Part shown: positions 27,093-40,500 of the stretch, piece by piece
Layout of the letters: each line of letters starts with the position of its first letter
Position numbering within the stretch: the stretch's first letter is position 1
NCBI GenBank assembly: GCA_963995525.1
Contig: OZ023216.1
Span: 37,568,107 to 37,632,106, forward strand
Length of the DNA stretch: 64,000 nt
Source of the DNA: Escarpia spicata
Taxonomy: Eukaryota; Annelida; Polychaeta; Sabellida; Siboglinidae
Direction: 5' to 3'
Made by a program: the position numbers and the translations under genes
The notes under the pieces: generated by a model
Database searches by the model: none
What the model was told of the DNA's origin: nothing
Seen by the model: only the letters and a program-made list of their open reading frames with translations

Positions 27093-29993
27093 TTATAAAT
27101 CCAGCTTCTGCGGTGCCTTGCGCATTCGCGAAGGATAACGTTTTTCTCTCACGGGCGAAGACATTGAAGTGGATGGTTTCACACGTGTTTCGCTGGGTTG
27201 TGGTGTTGAGTCACATTTCTTTTCTTCTTCAGTGAGAACGGATGGCGAAGGATCGCCACTGGGCAACACAACCACGGCTTCCGGCACTGGAATCGGAGAC
27301 TTGATTGTAGACTCGGCATCACGAATTTGTTCAATGTGTCGTTATCTCGACCAGGTATGGTCAATGACCTCTTCATCCTGGTCGTAGGTTTCCTTTATAG
27401 GAAGACATGATAACGCATCCGCGTTCGCATGACTGAAAGTATTCCGAAACTTTATTTCATAGTCCATTCCAGACAAGAACAATGCGTAGCGCTGAAGTCT
27501 TGCAGATGTCATCGTCGGTACTCCCTTAATTGGACTGAGAATTGATAGCAAAGGCTGATGATCTGTCACTAATGTGAAGCGGCGACCATATAGATATGAG
27601 TGGAATTTCTTCACTCCCCAAATCAACGCAAGTGCTTCCTTGTCAATTTGGGCATAGTTACGTTCTGCCGATGTCAGTGAACGTGATACGAATCCGACTG
27701 GTCTGTCAGTTCCATCTGCCATTGTGTGAGATAAGACTGCGCCAATTCCGTAAGCTGATGCGTCACATTCCAACTTTATTGGCAACTGCGGGTCGTAGTG
27801 TGTCAACACTTGATCGGAGCTTATCATGTGCTTTGTTTCCGAAAACGCCTTCTCGCACTGTACAGTCCATCGCCATTTCCTGCCTTTCTCCAACATCTGG
27901 TTTAGTGGCCATACTACTGTGGACAGATTTGGCAGAAACCGGTGATAGTAGTTAAGCAGGCTTAGGTATGCCCTCAGCTGAGATACATTCTCCGGTCTTA
28001 GCGCATTGACTACAGCGTCGATCTTCTCAGGCATTTTGTGGAGTCCCTCTCTGTCGATTCTGTGTCCGCAGTATGTGATTTCGTCCTTGAAGAATTCACC
28101 TTTCGTTATTTCAGCCCTGAGATTGTAATCGCGTAGACGTTCGAGGACTCGGCGCACATTCGCTAGGTGCTCCTGGTCAGTCTTCCCAGTAATGATGATG
28201 TCATCCAGAATAACTTGTGTTCCTGGAATGTCCTGTAGTATCTGGTCAATTGTTCTTTGCCAGATTGCAGGTGCAGATGCGACGCCAAATAACAGTCGGT
28301 TGTACCGAAACAGTCCTGTGTGCGTTTTGATAGTCAGGTACTTCTTTGACTACTCCTCCATTTCGAATTGCAGGTAAGCTTGACGGAGATCAATCTTTGT
28401 GAATTTCTCACCTGCACTGAGATTTGCGAAGACATCTTCAATCCGGGGTAACGGATAGTGATCCACTTTCAGTTCCGGTTTTATGGTGACCTTGAAATCA
28501 CCGCATATTCTTACCGATCCGTTTGACTTAGGTACAGGCACGATTGGAGTTGCCCATTCACTCCAATCAACTTTTGTGATGATTCCTTCTTTCTCTAGTT
28601 TTTCAAGTTCTGCTTCAACTTTTGGGCGTAGTGAATAGGGTACTTGTCTGGCCTTGTGAAATTTTGGAGTTACCCCCTCCTTGAGATGGAGTTTCGCCTT
28701 GGATCCTTGGATGGCTCCAAGTCCGGCTTGAAAGACTTCCTTAAACTCCAACTTAAGTGCATCCAGTTGTTCCTGCATACTCCCTGTATGCTTCGTTGCA
28801 GTGATGTGTTTGGTGGACTTAGGTCTAGCGTAATCCTGTTAAGCCACTGGCGCCCAAACAATGCTGGTCCTCCCTTTCTCACCACATATAACGGCAAGTT
28901 TTGTTACTGTCCATTGTACTCTACATCGACATGTACCATGCCGAGTGGAGCAATGTCTTCGCCAGAATAGGTTTTTAAGACCACCATCAAACTGTTGCTT
29001 GTTTATCACCGACACTGCCGAGCCTGTATCGAGTTCCATTTGTAATGGTTTATCATTTATTTTAAGATTTACCCAAATAATCCTGGTATTAGGCGATCGG
29101 TCCATGGTATGTATTTCCAGAGCAGCTACATTCTCAGCATCACTGTCATATACATCTTCAATCACGTGTACATGTTGGGAACCTGTGTGTTTACCACCCG
29201 TACTACCACGCGATGCATCTTTACCCTGGCAACGTTGGTTTCCATGTGCATTGGCATGGCACGCTGGCTTGATATGTCCTTTCTTTTTGCATTTATGACA
29301 CTGTGCCTCTTTGAATTTGCAGTCTTCCGGGGTATGGCCCGACCATGCACATCGATAACATGGTTTGCTATAGTGTCCTCTTTTTGGCTTGACATGGACT
29401 TTGTGTACAGCCTTACCATTTCTGTACTGCCCCAGTTCAGCAGCATTCCTTGTAGCTGTTTCCATGGCCACTGAAATCTCCACCGCACGACCAAACGTCA
29501 GTGTTATTTCGGACAACAATCTCTTTTGTATATGTTCGTTTATCAAGCCACACACAAATCGGTCTGGTAGGGAATCTCCCAGATTTTCTCCAAATTCACA
29601 ATGTTCTGAGTTTTCTAATTTGTGCAACATACTGCGCAACACTTTCTCCCTCTTGTGGAAACGAAACCTTTCTGCAATCACGAGAGGCTTAGGTGACAGA
29701 TGTTGACTAAGTGTCGCCGTTAACTTATCGAATGTTTTCGTGGCAGGTTAATCCGGCGCACACAAATCTCTCTGCAGACTGTACGTCTTACCCCCTATAA
29801 GATTTAGCAAAGCCGGCACTTGTTTCACATCTGGAACGTCATTCGCCAGAAAATATTGTTCTAACCCTTCATAGTAAGCTGGCCACGACTCTACCGAGCT
29901 GTCAAAAGTTTCAATTTTGCCAATGGGGGCGGCCATTGCAGTGAATACTGTAACATGTTTTACCGGAGTTCCGAGCGCTTCAAAGTTCGACAC
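27093..29993 (-). pseudogene. Gag-Pol of mag-like element 1 (broken)
   Basis: Reading from 29,993 down, Gag starts MSNFEALGTPVK with FDSSVESWPAYYEGLEQYF. Next come two CCHC-type knuckles (CYRCAWSGHTPEDC; CHKCKKKGHIKPAC) and a protease with MELDTGSAVSVI. RT carries KIDLRQAYLQ and VILDDIIIT in place of the usual YLDD context. RNase H has ECDASAYGIGAVL and VTDHQPLL. The C-terminal tail (RYPSRMRKAP) at about 27,095-27,290 follows RNase H almost directly, so integrase was removed by an internal deletion near 27,290-27,345. In-frame stops lie at 29,748 and 28,350. A deletion of about 50 bp with frame changes breaks the protease-RT linker near 28,990. Confidence 0.9.
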
Positions 29994-30093
29994 AAGTCAA
30001 CGCACACTTGTACCAGCGTGACAGTTCATCACTTTTCTTCTACCAACGTGTGCAAGTGGATTGACGAGTTCTTTGAGTCATCCTTGTCGCCAG

Positions 30094-30254
30094 TGTAGCG
30101 TATTTCGTCTAAATACACTATACATTTACAAAACACGACATAACCATAAGATAGCGGAACAGGAACTACATTTTATAGTATCCAATTATGGATCATTACG
30201 CCGATACAAAACAATAGTAATTACGCATCAACATGTAGTTCTAAATACACAATA
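30094..30254 (-). repeat. 5' LTR of mag-like element 1
   Basis: 161 bp, paired with 26579-26737. Confidence 0.9.
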
Positions 30255-30259
30255 GAGAC

Positions 30260-31130
30260 CATATAAAAATGTCTGTATTGGAATTATTAATGAAACAAAA
30301 TTGTTTTAACAGATCCATTTCAACATATCTTAGAGATATGCCATGCATTAGCATTAGAATAAGACAATTCCGAACACATCTACTGAACACAAAATCGAAT
30401 ATAGCAAGCAAAATTATCAGTCTCACCATACGACATATCTACGTTCATTATCTTGAAATTAAATTTAAATAAAATGACGTTACTTGATTTGGAAGTAACG
30501 CCAATTGTTTGTTACGTACATTACCGTATGGTTTGGGAAGGAAGGCTCCTTGTGAAATGTCACTTTTTAATAACTGCTACATGCAACAAAGCTACTCATC
30601 CTATGTTGATCTAATTTCCTTTGCTACATATCTATATAAAAAGAAAGTAACACTTGACATAATAATAAGTTTTTATGAAGGTAACCATGGTAGCGAGGTA
30701 ATCTTGGGAATGCTGACTCGGTGGTTTTATGGGAAGTAACTTGGACATTTGGATTCATATAAGCATATTTGATTAATTTATATACACACAAAAGCACATA
30801 CATAAACACACGCATGCACGCACACACGCGCATTCGTGCGCACACACACATTCACACACATCCATTCACGCTCGCATGCACGTACGTACGTACGCACACA
30901 CACGTTGTGCGCGTTTTCCTGAATTATTTATAAGGGTTATTTCTCAAAGATTACAACACACCCAGAAGGAGACACTCTAACGCCGCAGCCGCTTGAAATC
31001 AGTGTCGTCTGCTGATGGATGAACATAGCCCGCTACATAGCCTCTTTCAATTATGTTGGCCGACCAGTCACCTGTGGTCACTATGGCCTGTGTCAGGCAG
31101 CCAACGCCAGGTCGATGGCGACTATGGAGG
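30260..31130. other. No gene; microsatellite
   Basis: CACACG/GTAC-type simple sequence at about 30,785-30,905. The last 160 bp (from about 30,975) is the upstream part of the copy C first exon and resembles 7,130-7,286. Confidence 0.5.
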
Positions 31131-31170
31131 ATGTTCATTTGGTGCCACGTCATTTCTTCCGTCACGTCTG
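31131..31170 (+). pseudogene. iGluR copy C, signal-peptide exon remnant
   Basis: Homologous to 7287-7326 and 37467-37506. ATG at 31131 gives MFIWCHVISSVTS with the same phase-1 donor (CTG|gtaaga). About 150 bp upstream also align. No other copy C exon follows until 32,719. Confidence 0.65.
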
Positions 31171-32718
31171 GTAAGAATTGTTATTAATTGTAATGTTTTT
31201 GCCAACTTGTGGCCACAACGTACCTTGTTTGGTTGATACTTTGTGACTATTTCCATGCTACTTGTTTGTACGCTATCAATGCTTACTTACTTACTTACTT
31301 AAGAACTAGAAACCTAATAACAAACGAACATGGTAAGACAGGGTTGTGGGTGAACTTGTAGATCGCGATGTATTTGTTAGAATTGTGATTGTTGCTGCTG
31401 CAAATGTGGTTAAGCATGTTTCGCCATAGTAAGCAGTAAGTACAACTCTAACCATTTTAATTATGTTGGTTTACACATTTCTTAATTTTTTTATCGTATA
31501 TACAATGAACGATAATATTATGTTCAGATTAGAAACGTACCTATGCATCAGCTCACGCTGTTGTCAATTCCCGTCAACTTAGTAGCAACATAAGATCTTT
31601 AATAAAATATTAATATTTGTTTGACATAGGTCATGTATAATTTCAATTATGTGAATGAGAGAATATCCTCATTACCGGTATATTAGTATGCGTTGTCATT
31701 TTAAGAAATAACACGAAATGGAAATACATGCTACAATTGTCTAAAAAATAAGAGCAGATAGTAATTCACATCCCGCGAAATTGCAAAAGAGAGCAAATAA
31801 CGTTTTTTTTTACAACAAAATGAGTTAGTAAATACACTAAGTATCAATCCTATATTATAACATGTGACATTTTTGAAGACGTTCACAACATACAAATGTG
31901 AAATCTAGTTGTTGGGAGTGGTACATTAGTGAAGTAAGGGGGTTGGAATAGATATTAGACAATGTCATCAATACATGTAAACTATAGCAAGTGAGATATG
32001 TTTGGAAAGGTATTTGAATTCTCTTTCCATATGTGGCATGATTATTAGGTAAAGATTATGTGATGACGTCATCATGACATCCTATCTGAACAATAAATCA
32101 TTTCACATATTAATTCATAGTTCAGAGAGATGTATGTATGTATGTATGTATGTAATTATGTACGTATGTATGTAAGTATGTAAGTATGTATGTATGTATG
32201 TATGTAAGCATGTATGCATGTATGCATGCATGCATGCATACATGTATGTGTGAATGTATGCATGTATGCATGTATGCTTGTACGCATGTATGTATGTACA
32301 TATGCATGTATGTATATATATACATCTGCATAAACATACATATATGTCTGTATTCAAGATATGTATGTAGTCCGTTCTTGTGCGCGCGGGTGGATGACAC
32401 TGTGGGCCAGTGTGGTATTCCGTCAGTGGGGCGATCCGGGTCCTCCCGACTAGTCTCATACTATCATCACTCAGTCAAGGGCTTGGTATCCGTAATGCTT
32501 ATATTTTTGAAGAAGTTTTGTTTGCCTATTTATTAGTTTCCTACTTTTCGTTTTTCTAAATTTAATTTTGTAACTTTCTTCAATCAAAATATACTTCATT
32601 TTCGATTTCACAATTAAATGCCGTGGACACAGTACCAAAACCAGATTGCTACGTCAGGCGGAATAAACATAGAGAACACAGAACAGACTGTGATCCGCAC
32701 TTCCTTTTTGCACGACAG
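31171..32718. other. No gene; (TATG)n tract
   Basis: Contains (TGTATG)n at about 32,130-32,330 and short CTTA repeats at about 31,283. The ATD, S1 and M1 exons expected in a complete iGluR are absent, so an internal deletion removed them. Confidence 0.6.
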
Positions 32719-32928
32719 GCTGCGTGCACAGACCGCGTAGTTCCGCCGTTCGACTCGTCTTTGCCAGTTGGTCGGTCTTCTGCGTCACCGTCGTCGCAAC
32801 GTTTGGAGCAAATCTCATTGCTTTTCTGGCGATCACCAAACGCACTCTGCCCTTCAGAACACTGGAAGAAATAGACAGGCAAACCGACTATAAGATCGGC
32901 AGGAACATACTAGGTGACATTCATTAGG
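32719..32928 (+). pseudogene. iGluR copy C, pore/M3/S2 exon, frameshifted
   Basis: Homologous to 20581-20798: CVHRPRSSAVRLVFASW, M3 as VATFGANLIAFLAI, then RTLPFRTLEEIDRQTDYKIG. It is 210 nt instead of 218, and the 8-nt loss near 32,900 puts the S2 end out of frame and yields a stop at 32925. Splice sites CACGACAG| and TTAGG|gtaacg survive. The conserved M3 shows it was once a working relative of copies A and B. Confidence 0.85.
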
Positions 32929-35289
32929 GTAACGCAACATATTATGGCCTTTATATTGTTACAGTAATGCAATAATTTAAAACCCAGTGTATGCATCTGT
33001 AATCACTTAAACGCCGCAAAAGGCAATGCAATGTAACGGCTATCATATGCCAATGGGGGAGGATGGTGAGAAAGAAAAATACAAACACTTACAATGTGTT
33101 TATTTTTTAAGAAAGGATTTGAGCAAGACGTAGCACGCCGTCTGCTGTCTCGTGTCGGCTGAAACGACTTATTTAATGTGACACAATCAGCATAAAAACA
33201 GTTTAATTCTTTAGAAATTGCTCTCTTGAAAATACGAAATGGCGTTACATCACGGACACGAACGTACAAACGCACACGAGCATAGTCTATGCTAAACATA
33301 GCCTTTTGTCTCTACATGACCATGGTGAGACCCTATGAGGAATTTGTATAACGTATTTGAATGTCTCGGAAATATCGCCATTGGTTTATGTATATTATTT
33401 TCTTGATGCATTGATTTGTGTCATATATGATAATGAATTATTTCTTACATCTAACAATCAATGTTCTCTAACTATGTATAATTAGTCTATCTTTACATAT
33501 TTGACACATTATTTATGTCAACTTCAAAACATATATATATGTCCTAAACTATTTACTTGCTCAACTCCAAAGACAGCTTAATTGCTGTCATTTGTATTCT
33601 TCTTAACTTACCTTTATCCTTCTTACGATTAATTTCCAAACTTGTTTACAATACTTTACACTAACTATTGATTCTTATATAATGTGTTCATTTATTATCT
33701 AGATATATCCTACCATTGTTGCGATCGCATCACATAGATAACACTGGTTATTCGTGGCATACAACTAACACGATTTCGTATTTGCACATGTTCCGTTTAC
33801 TTTGACTACATGTATAGCACTCACCTTTTGGAGGTTATTGAACATAAGAACCCTGGAAGCATTAGTTAATTTACCTGAAGCACAATAGATGTCTTAGACG
33901 GCTTGAACTTCGAGCACCAAACTTTCAGGAATTAATCTAAGACCCCTAGAATAGGACATAAAACCTATATATTTTAAAAATACCCCATATATGTATGTTA
34001 TAATTTTATGGGGTAACTCATTTGTTCTGAGCATAAAACGAAAAGTGCGCGTAATCGTAAAATGTAACAACTGCACGAATCACGCGTGCGAGGCAGACTT
34101 CGGGAAAAGGCCACTGCGTCATGAAGTTGGCGACGTGAAGTGGACGCTGATACAACATACATACATACAAAGTTAGTCACAGAGAAGATTGGAACACATA
34201 GCTTCAGAGGTTTTGGTAATTATGCAAAAAACTATTTATTAGAAAAATACGTAGATACGTGTACAATATTAAACTGCTATACATGCTATCAAAGTAATTA
34301 AAACTGTATTATTGTATATGATATGTATGGATATGTATTATGTATATCAGCATATGGATATTGTATTTGTGCATATGCACATGTTTTTTTTTTACAAGTA
34401 TATTGATGTGTACTATTGACAACTAGTATTTGTTTATTTTAACATATCATTAATACTCCAATACATGCATATATGTAATCAAGTAATCTCGGTTTCTTTT
34501 CTTTTCCTGCACATTTACATTTGCACTTCCTTCGGTACAATTGAGTTGAAACAAATTATTATTGTGGCTCCTATGAGAGCGACTGTTATTGTCTTAACAG
34601 GAGTCACAGACCCCACCTAATTTAAAATTACACTGGATTTGTATATATGAATATATATGCCTATTCATGAACAAGAAATCTGTGAGCGCGTTATGGTGTT
34701 TATGTAGAGATGCTGCGTGTTTTCTAACATTTGGTAAATAGTACTATCACAACTGTTAACCAGACTTGTTGGTAAGTAGCAGGCTTTCGATTCTCCAGTC
34801 ATTTCGCTATCGATTCCAAATCGAGTCTCATTTCACCTCTGAAAATTTCGAGTCGCGACTCCAGTCACTTCTCGGAATTTCAAACCAAATCTCGCCACCA
34901 GTCACTCAATCGTATTCCTACATACAAGATACGTATAAGTTATAACTGTTGGGATTATACAACGATGACTTTGTTTACTTAGCGCAGTCAATTTTTTTTA
35001 TAAGAACCGTACGTAGCATGATTATCGAGATAACGTTTGGCACAGCACTCATTTAACACACAGATGTATCGGTAACGGAAACGGTCGCGGCTAGATGCCC
35101 CCACAGACACGTGGAGCTTAATTTACCGAACAAGTGGCATCACCTGCTAGAACGTCACTATACATTTTCGCGCGAGATCACAGCGTCATTTGCGGTCACA
35201 TGTCTTCCGCTTCATGGTGTGATGTTATTGGTGTGTGACAAGTCTTTCCAATAAATAACAATCATAATATCACAAAGTAAGGAGCAGAG
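32929..35289. other. Intergenic, nothing recognisable
   Basis: AT-rich unique sequence. Near 34,800-34,920 there is an AGTCGAG/TCGAGTC-rich stretch similar in style to the start of the duplicated units. No ORF with family motifs. Confidence 0.5.
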
Positions 35290-37466
35290 GCACGAGTCGT
35301 TGGCTCGAGTTGAATCCGAATCATTTCGCAGTCGAGTCTGAGTCGAAACGCAAGTCACTGAAATGTGCAACGCGAGTCAACGAAACTGTTGTCAACTACC
35401 AAGGCTATCCGCGAGGAGACGGGATTTTTTACCAGTTAATAATAATTGAATAAAACTTAGTTATATGCAAGTACTCCAAACCGATCAACTTTCTACGTCT
35501 ATTAATTGTTTATTTAATATTTGTCCACACTTAATAGTATACTGTTCCGCGTTTACAGGAAAATGCTTAATTTATGTTAATGGATCATGATATACAAATA
35601 TTCAAACGCTGCCAACATACCTTATTGAAAGAAAGGAAATGTGGGGATTGCATCAGCTAAATTAGGGACCCATGAACCGGCTCATCGGACACCACAGTTT
35701 CCGGCCCATGAGTGCCTGATCACAAGTGTAAATGCAAAACGATTCTTATATAAATTACACTAGCGTATGTCAAGAACTATTTCATCATAGGCGGATCCAG
35801 GGGGCTTGGGGCATGCGCCCCATAGATCTTAAGAATTGTGTGTGCCCGCAGACATTTTATAATGGGCCCACGCGACCCTGCCCCACTAGGCAGTTTGAAA
35901 TGTGCCCCCGTTCAGATTATTATAAGGTGTAGGCAGGTCGACCCGGTGGCGACAAATTGTTGTTAACAGCACCCGGCCCCCTCCCCGTCTCCCGATGTCA
36001 CCAGTCCAGCCGAGACAGTGGGTCAAGTTACGAGAACCCGCCCCCCTCCCCGTATTCCGATGTCACCAGTCCAGCCGAGACAGTGGGTCAAGTTACGAGC
36101 ACCCGCTCTCCTCCCCGTCTCCCGATGTCATCAGTCCAGCCGAGACATAAGGTAGCTGTATAAAGATAACAACAAAAACAAACTATTTCCTCAAAAGTAC
36201 TGTATTGGTTAAAACACAAACAATTGTGATTCTGCGCGCAGTTAGTCGCCTGTCATTAGGCAAATGGTCGTGAAATTAAAAGTAGCAAAACCTGGAGGGG
36301 TTGGGTCAAAGCTCTCCTATTAGTTATTTGTCGACACCTTCCACTACTATCAAACGAGCGCTCCGAAAGAACGTTACAGAAAAGTCGTGATCAGTAGGCC
36401 ATGCATAACGGAATGTACACTGTTCCGTTGTTGACGGTTACTTCCGAGAACGGCGATGCTGAACAGTGGAGGTTTGAGACATTCGTGGGCGCTAGGTACC
36501 CGTTACTTTCATGGGACTTATAGGTAGACCCACGCCGAGGTATTGAAATTGACAGTACACTATTTATATTTACAACGCTATATTGATTATGAGCATAGCG
36601 TTCGTGAATGAATCATCGATAACAATAATACAATATTAGTCCTTCCTTAAAAAGTTACCGTCTCACATATTAACGATGTATAATCTACAATTTTACTTTG
36701 CGTATTTTCTTGAAAGCAAACGAACTAATGAAATCATTAATCGAAGGAAAAGGCACCATCTTCAACTCTATGGCTAAAAATGACAGTGCCGACAAGCGCG
36801 ATTGACCAATCGTGAAACGCTGGTAGTTTGATACGGTTCAGTACAGAGAGAGATCGCTCGCCTCCGCAGCTTGACCTGAAAATTTATAGATAGACCTATA
36901 GCGCAATGTAAAAACTGGTAATCAAATTAATTCCATGCTGGATTTCAGAAATACTTAGTCCACAAAATGTATGCTCGGGTATTTTTGTGGGCTCTCAGCC
37001 TTCGTTGGCCTTAGGCAGGTGCCTATAGTGCCTATTGATTATTAATCCGCCACTGAATATTGTACGCTAGATCAATCATGGGCCAGCGAATGGTCAGTTG
37101 ATATTATTGTCGGCATCGTAAATAGTTAAACGAACTGCCACGGCAGTGACATTTAATGTCCAGCATAACACAATCCATTGACGCGGCCTCATTGCCTGTT
37201 GTCACTGGTGGTATTGTCCGCTAGATCAAACACGGGCCAGCGGATGGTCGGTTGATATCATCATCGGCATCATGAATATTCAACTGCCCCCTTGAAAGAG
37301 ACGCGCTAGTGCAGCTTCGAGTCATTCTCGTCTGCTGGTGGATGGATGTAGGTGGCGGCTCAAGCCGCTTACATGGTCTGTTTCAATTATGTTGACCGAT
37401 CAGTCACCTATCGTCAATCTCCACAGTGTTCGTCAGCAAACTTCAGGTCGATGGCGACTGTGGAGG

Positions 37467-37506
37467 ATGTTAGCTTGGTTCCACGTCATTTCTTCGGTCG
37501 CAACTG
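37467..37506 (+). CDS. iGluR B exon 1: signal peptide
   Basis: Identical in sequence to copy A 7287-7326; the donor is CTG|gtaata instead of CTG|gtaaga. Confidence 0.55.
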
Positions 37507-40500
37507 GTAATAACTGTTGTCGCTTCACATGCCTCTGTGCCAATGTGTGTATGTCATGTATGTTTCGCACACACCACCTGACCAAATAACGTAATGTTTA
37601 AGAGAATGACACCAACATGCTTATATGTGTAGGATTACTCAGGTCCGTAGCTAGTGGATTCAGAGGGTTCGCACGCGAACGTTTGGAAATGAACCCCCAT
37701 TTTTAGTGAAATGTTGAGTTAACCCAGTGATGGGTAAATCGTGCGAAATGATGGATGTTGCTCGTCCAGCTGGCTGCCGTTTGAGATTTTTGGTTAGCCT
37801 CAACGGAGACAGCAGGTGCAGTTTGATGTCTTGCAGAGAGGGTGGGGGTGCAGGTGGATGTTTTGGTGAACCTCATGGGCTGCAGTTTGAGGTTGTAAAT
37901 GGGATACACCTAAAAATTAACATAAAAGCATGTAAACACAACAAATACTCATATCTGTATTACTATTGTCGTATTATATATATATATACATATATATATA
38001 TATTCATATATATATATATTCAGGAATATCTTGCTTTGTAACCTCAAAATAGCCACATTGATCAACGCCAAGACAACATATCTAAGTAATCACGAGAGTA
38101 GTAATATTGGTGATAACAGTAATGCTACCAATTATATGCAAGACCATCCAATATATATATATCAAAGATGATTACTGTTATGCTCAATCATTCACAGCAT
38201 TAAGTGAAGAGGTGTTATGCTAATATATGTATTATTGATTGTCCCAATGAATAATATCGCGATTAATCGACAAATTGTCAGTTCGGCTGTGTGTTTTGTG
38301 TAATCATGTGTAAGTATAACGCGTGTTAAGGGATGTATGACAACGTTTCTGCAATATAATGTGTGGTTGAGCGAATTTATTTTCCCCCAACAAGCTATCT
38401 AGAGAAATGTTTCCGCGGCGCCCATTGGCTGTTGGCCTGACCCCTGACCCCTGACACAGTGGTCCACGTGCTCGGTAGAACGCGTAAACAGTACTGAACG
38501 CAATGCTACTTATCGAAAACCGAGTGAATCAGCTATTGTTTTAATCTAACGTCGTCATAGGTTATATTACATATACACGCTGCCATTAGACATAATTATG
38601 ATGTTGGTATCACGTTAGCCACGCTATAAATGTAATGTATTAATGTAAAATTACGGAAATAAACATGATGTCATGACATCCAATCGCCTGCGCAGTCGAG
38701 TCGCGGCGCCTTTGCGCTGTCAACAATCGAAATATGTCGAGTGTTAAATCGCGTTCCTGTAGTTTCCTCAACACAACTGAAGTTTGTCAAGATGAACTGA
38801 AGATCTCACGGTACATATTGTAACCCTGCGTTAAAATCGCTGTATCTCATCAAACCGTCAAGACTCATCCACTAATATTTGGTGTGCGTTTTAACGGAGA
38901 AAATAAACCACAAGTCATACCAAAATAATAGCACAAGAGTCAAAGACAAAGCCACAATATGTTTTTATCATGCATTGAAAACGTTTTTTCCGATAGTTAT
39001 GTTGTGTTACCTGTGTATTAGGTATGTGAAATTAAATTGAGAATGGTCTGCCCTTTTTATTAAATAATTCTTAGTTATCTAAATTATACATGTACTTGTT
39101 AAATATAAGTAGTTATTAGAATTTAGATGAATGAGAATTATGTTAACTTTATTTTATTTTTTGTATAAAAATACAAACACGAATAATTTGCAAGAGAGAG
39201 ACTAGTCATGGAATGATAAGGGGTCATGGAATGACAAGAGGTCGCTATAAGATGACAGTAATTATATGTAATTTCCAACCAATTAATTATATAAGTACAT
39301 TATGTCATGTAAGGGGTACATCAGTACATGCTTGCTTAGTCACCTTACCTTTACCAATTGACTGCTTGTAACTCCTTGGCTTTAAACTGCTGTAACATTA
39401 ATTGGAATACAGGTAAGTAAACATGTTTTAAGCATAAGGAAGAAGGCATATTTCCTTTTAGTGTAAAGTAAATTACGATATTTTCATTGTTTAGATAACA
39501 TACCACATTTCATAGCTGTTACATGACTTTCAGACATAATAGTTATTTTGGGGGTCGTTCACAATTCTCAAAATTTATCTAGTAGTACAAGACATATGAC
39601 GGTGTGTAGCTACACATGTTGGTCGACTGTTAATTCATGAACGTATTAATTGTAATTAGAGTTTTATAAATATTGGTATGATGGTTGGTATTATATAGAC
39701 CTACATGTCCACTGTATGTGCCATGCCATAACACTGTTACATACTAACATATGATTTTCAATCTAAAAAATCTACTTTTTAAAGTACTGATTCGGGGAGG
39801 GTCTAGTGACAATGGTAAATGACAACTTAATTAGAATAATTATTTTCTTTCATGAAATAACGCTTTAGCAAATATTATTGTGAGGTTTCAGGGTATTTAC
39901 GTTATTACTACTTCATCAGCGCTTGTCCATTTATTTGATGAAGATGCTAGCTGGCACAAATTATTCCAGTCAATTTCATATAATTCATATTCTGTATCAG
40001 TTGGTAAGGCATTGTTTTTTTCACAGGTAAACTATCACTGCCAACATAACCCACCGCCATGATATAAGTCAGCCAAATTGCAAAACAGCCAAAACACCAG
40101 TTGCCCTGCGCAGTTGACCTTGACTGTCAAGAGACGCTCAAACTCAGCCAGTAACGGATGGCGGATCTCGATTGGCCACTCGAAATCTGGGTGAGTACTG
40201 CGCCCAAGCCGTAACAGCTCGCGTCTGTTGTCAGAACAGTATCGATTGCGTCAGAGAAATCGAATCGGGGCAGCACTTGTCGCTCAGCGATGTCGTGTTT
40301 CATTTCATTGAAGATTCGGTCGTATTGCGATTCCCATTTGAATGGTACGTCTTTCTTCATCAACGTTCGTATTGGTGCCACTTTGGTCACACATGTTTTG
40401 ATGAACTTTGAAACGTACTCGCAAAGTCCGAGAAACGAATGTAGTTGGTCTTTGTCTTCCGGTGCAGTAGCATCTGGAATTGCCCGCACAAATTCATCTT

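Larger units (their letters stand above)
26579..30254 (-). mobile_element. mag-like gypsy LTR retrotransposon, integrase deleted
   Basis: Two LTRs (26579-26737 and 30094-30254) begin TGTAGCGTATTTCG on the + strand and end ACACAACA / ACACAATA. A perfect 5-bp target duplication GAGAC flanks the element (26574-26578 and 30255-30259). Coding is on the minus strand, with the 5' LTR on the right. The sequence next to that LTR reads TGGCGACAAGGATGA, a tRNA primer-binding-site type seen in gypsy elements. Gag, zinc knuckles, protease, RT and RNase H are present and integrase is missing, so the element is only 3.7 kb and cannot move by itself. Confidence 0.93.
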
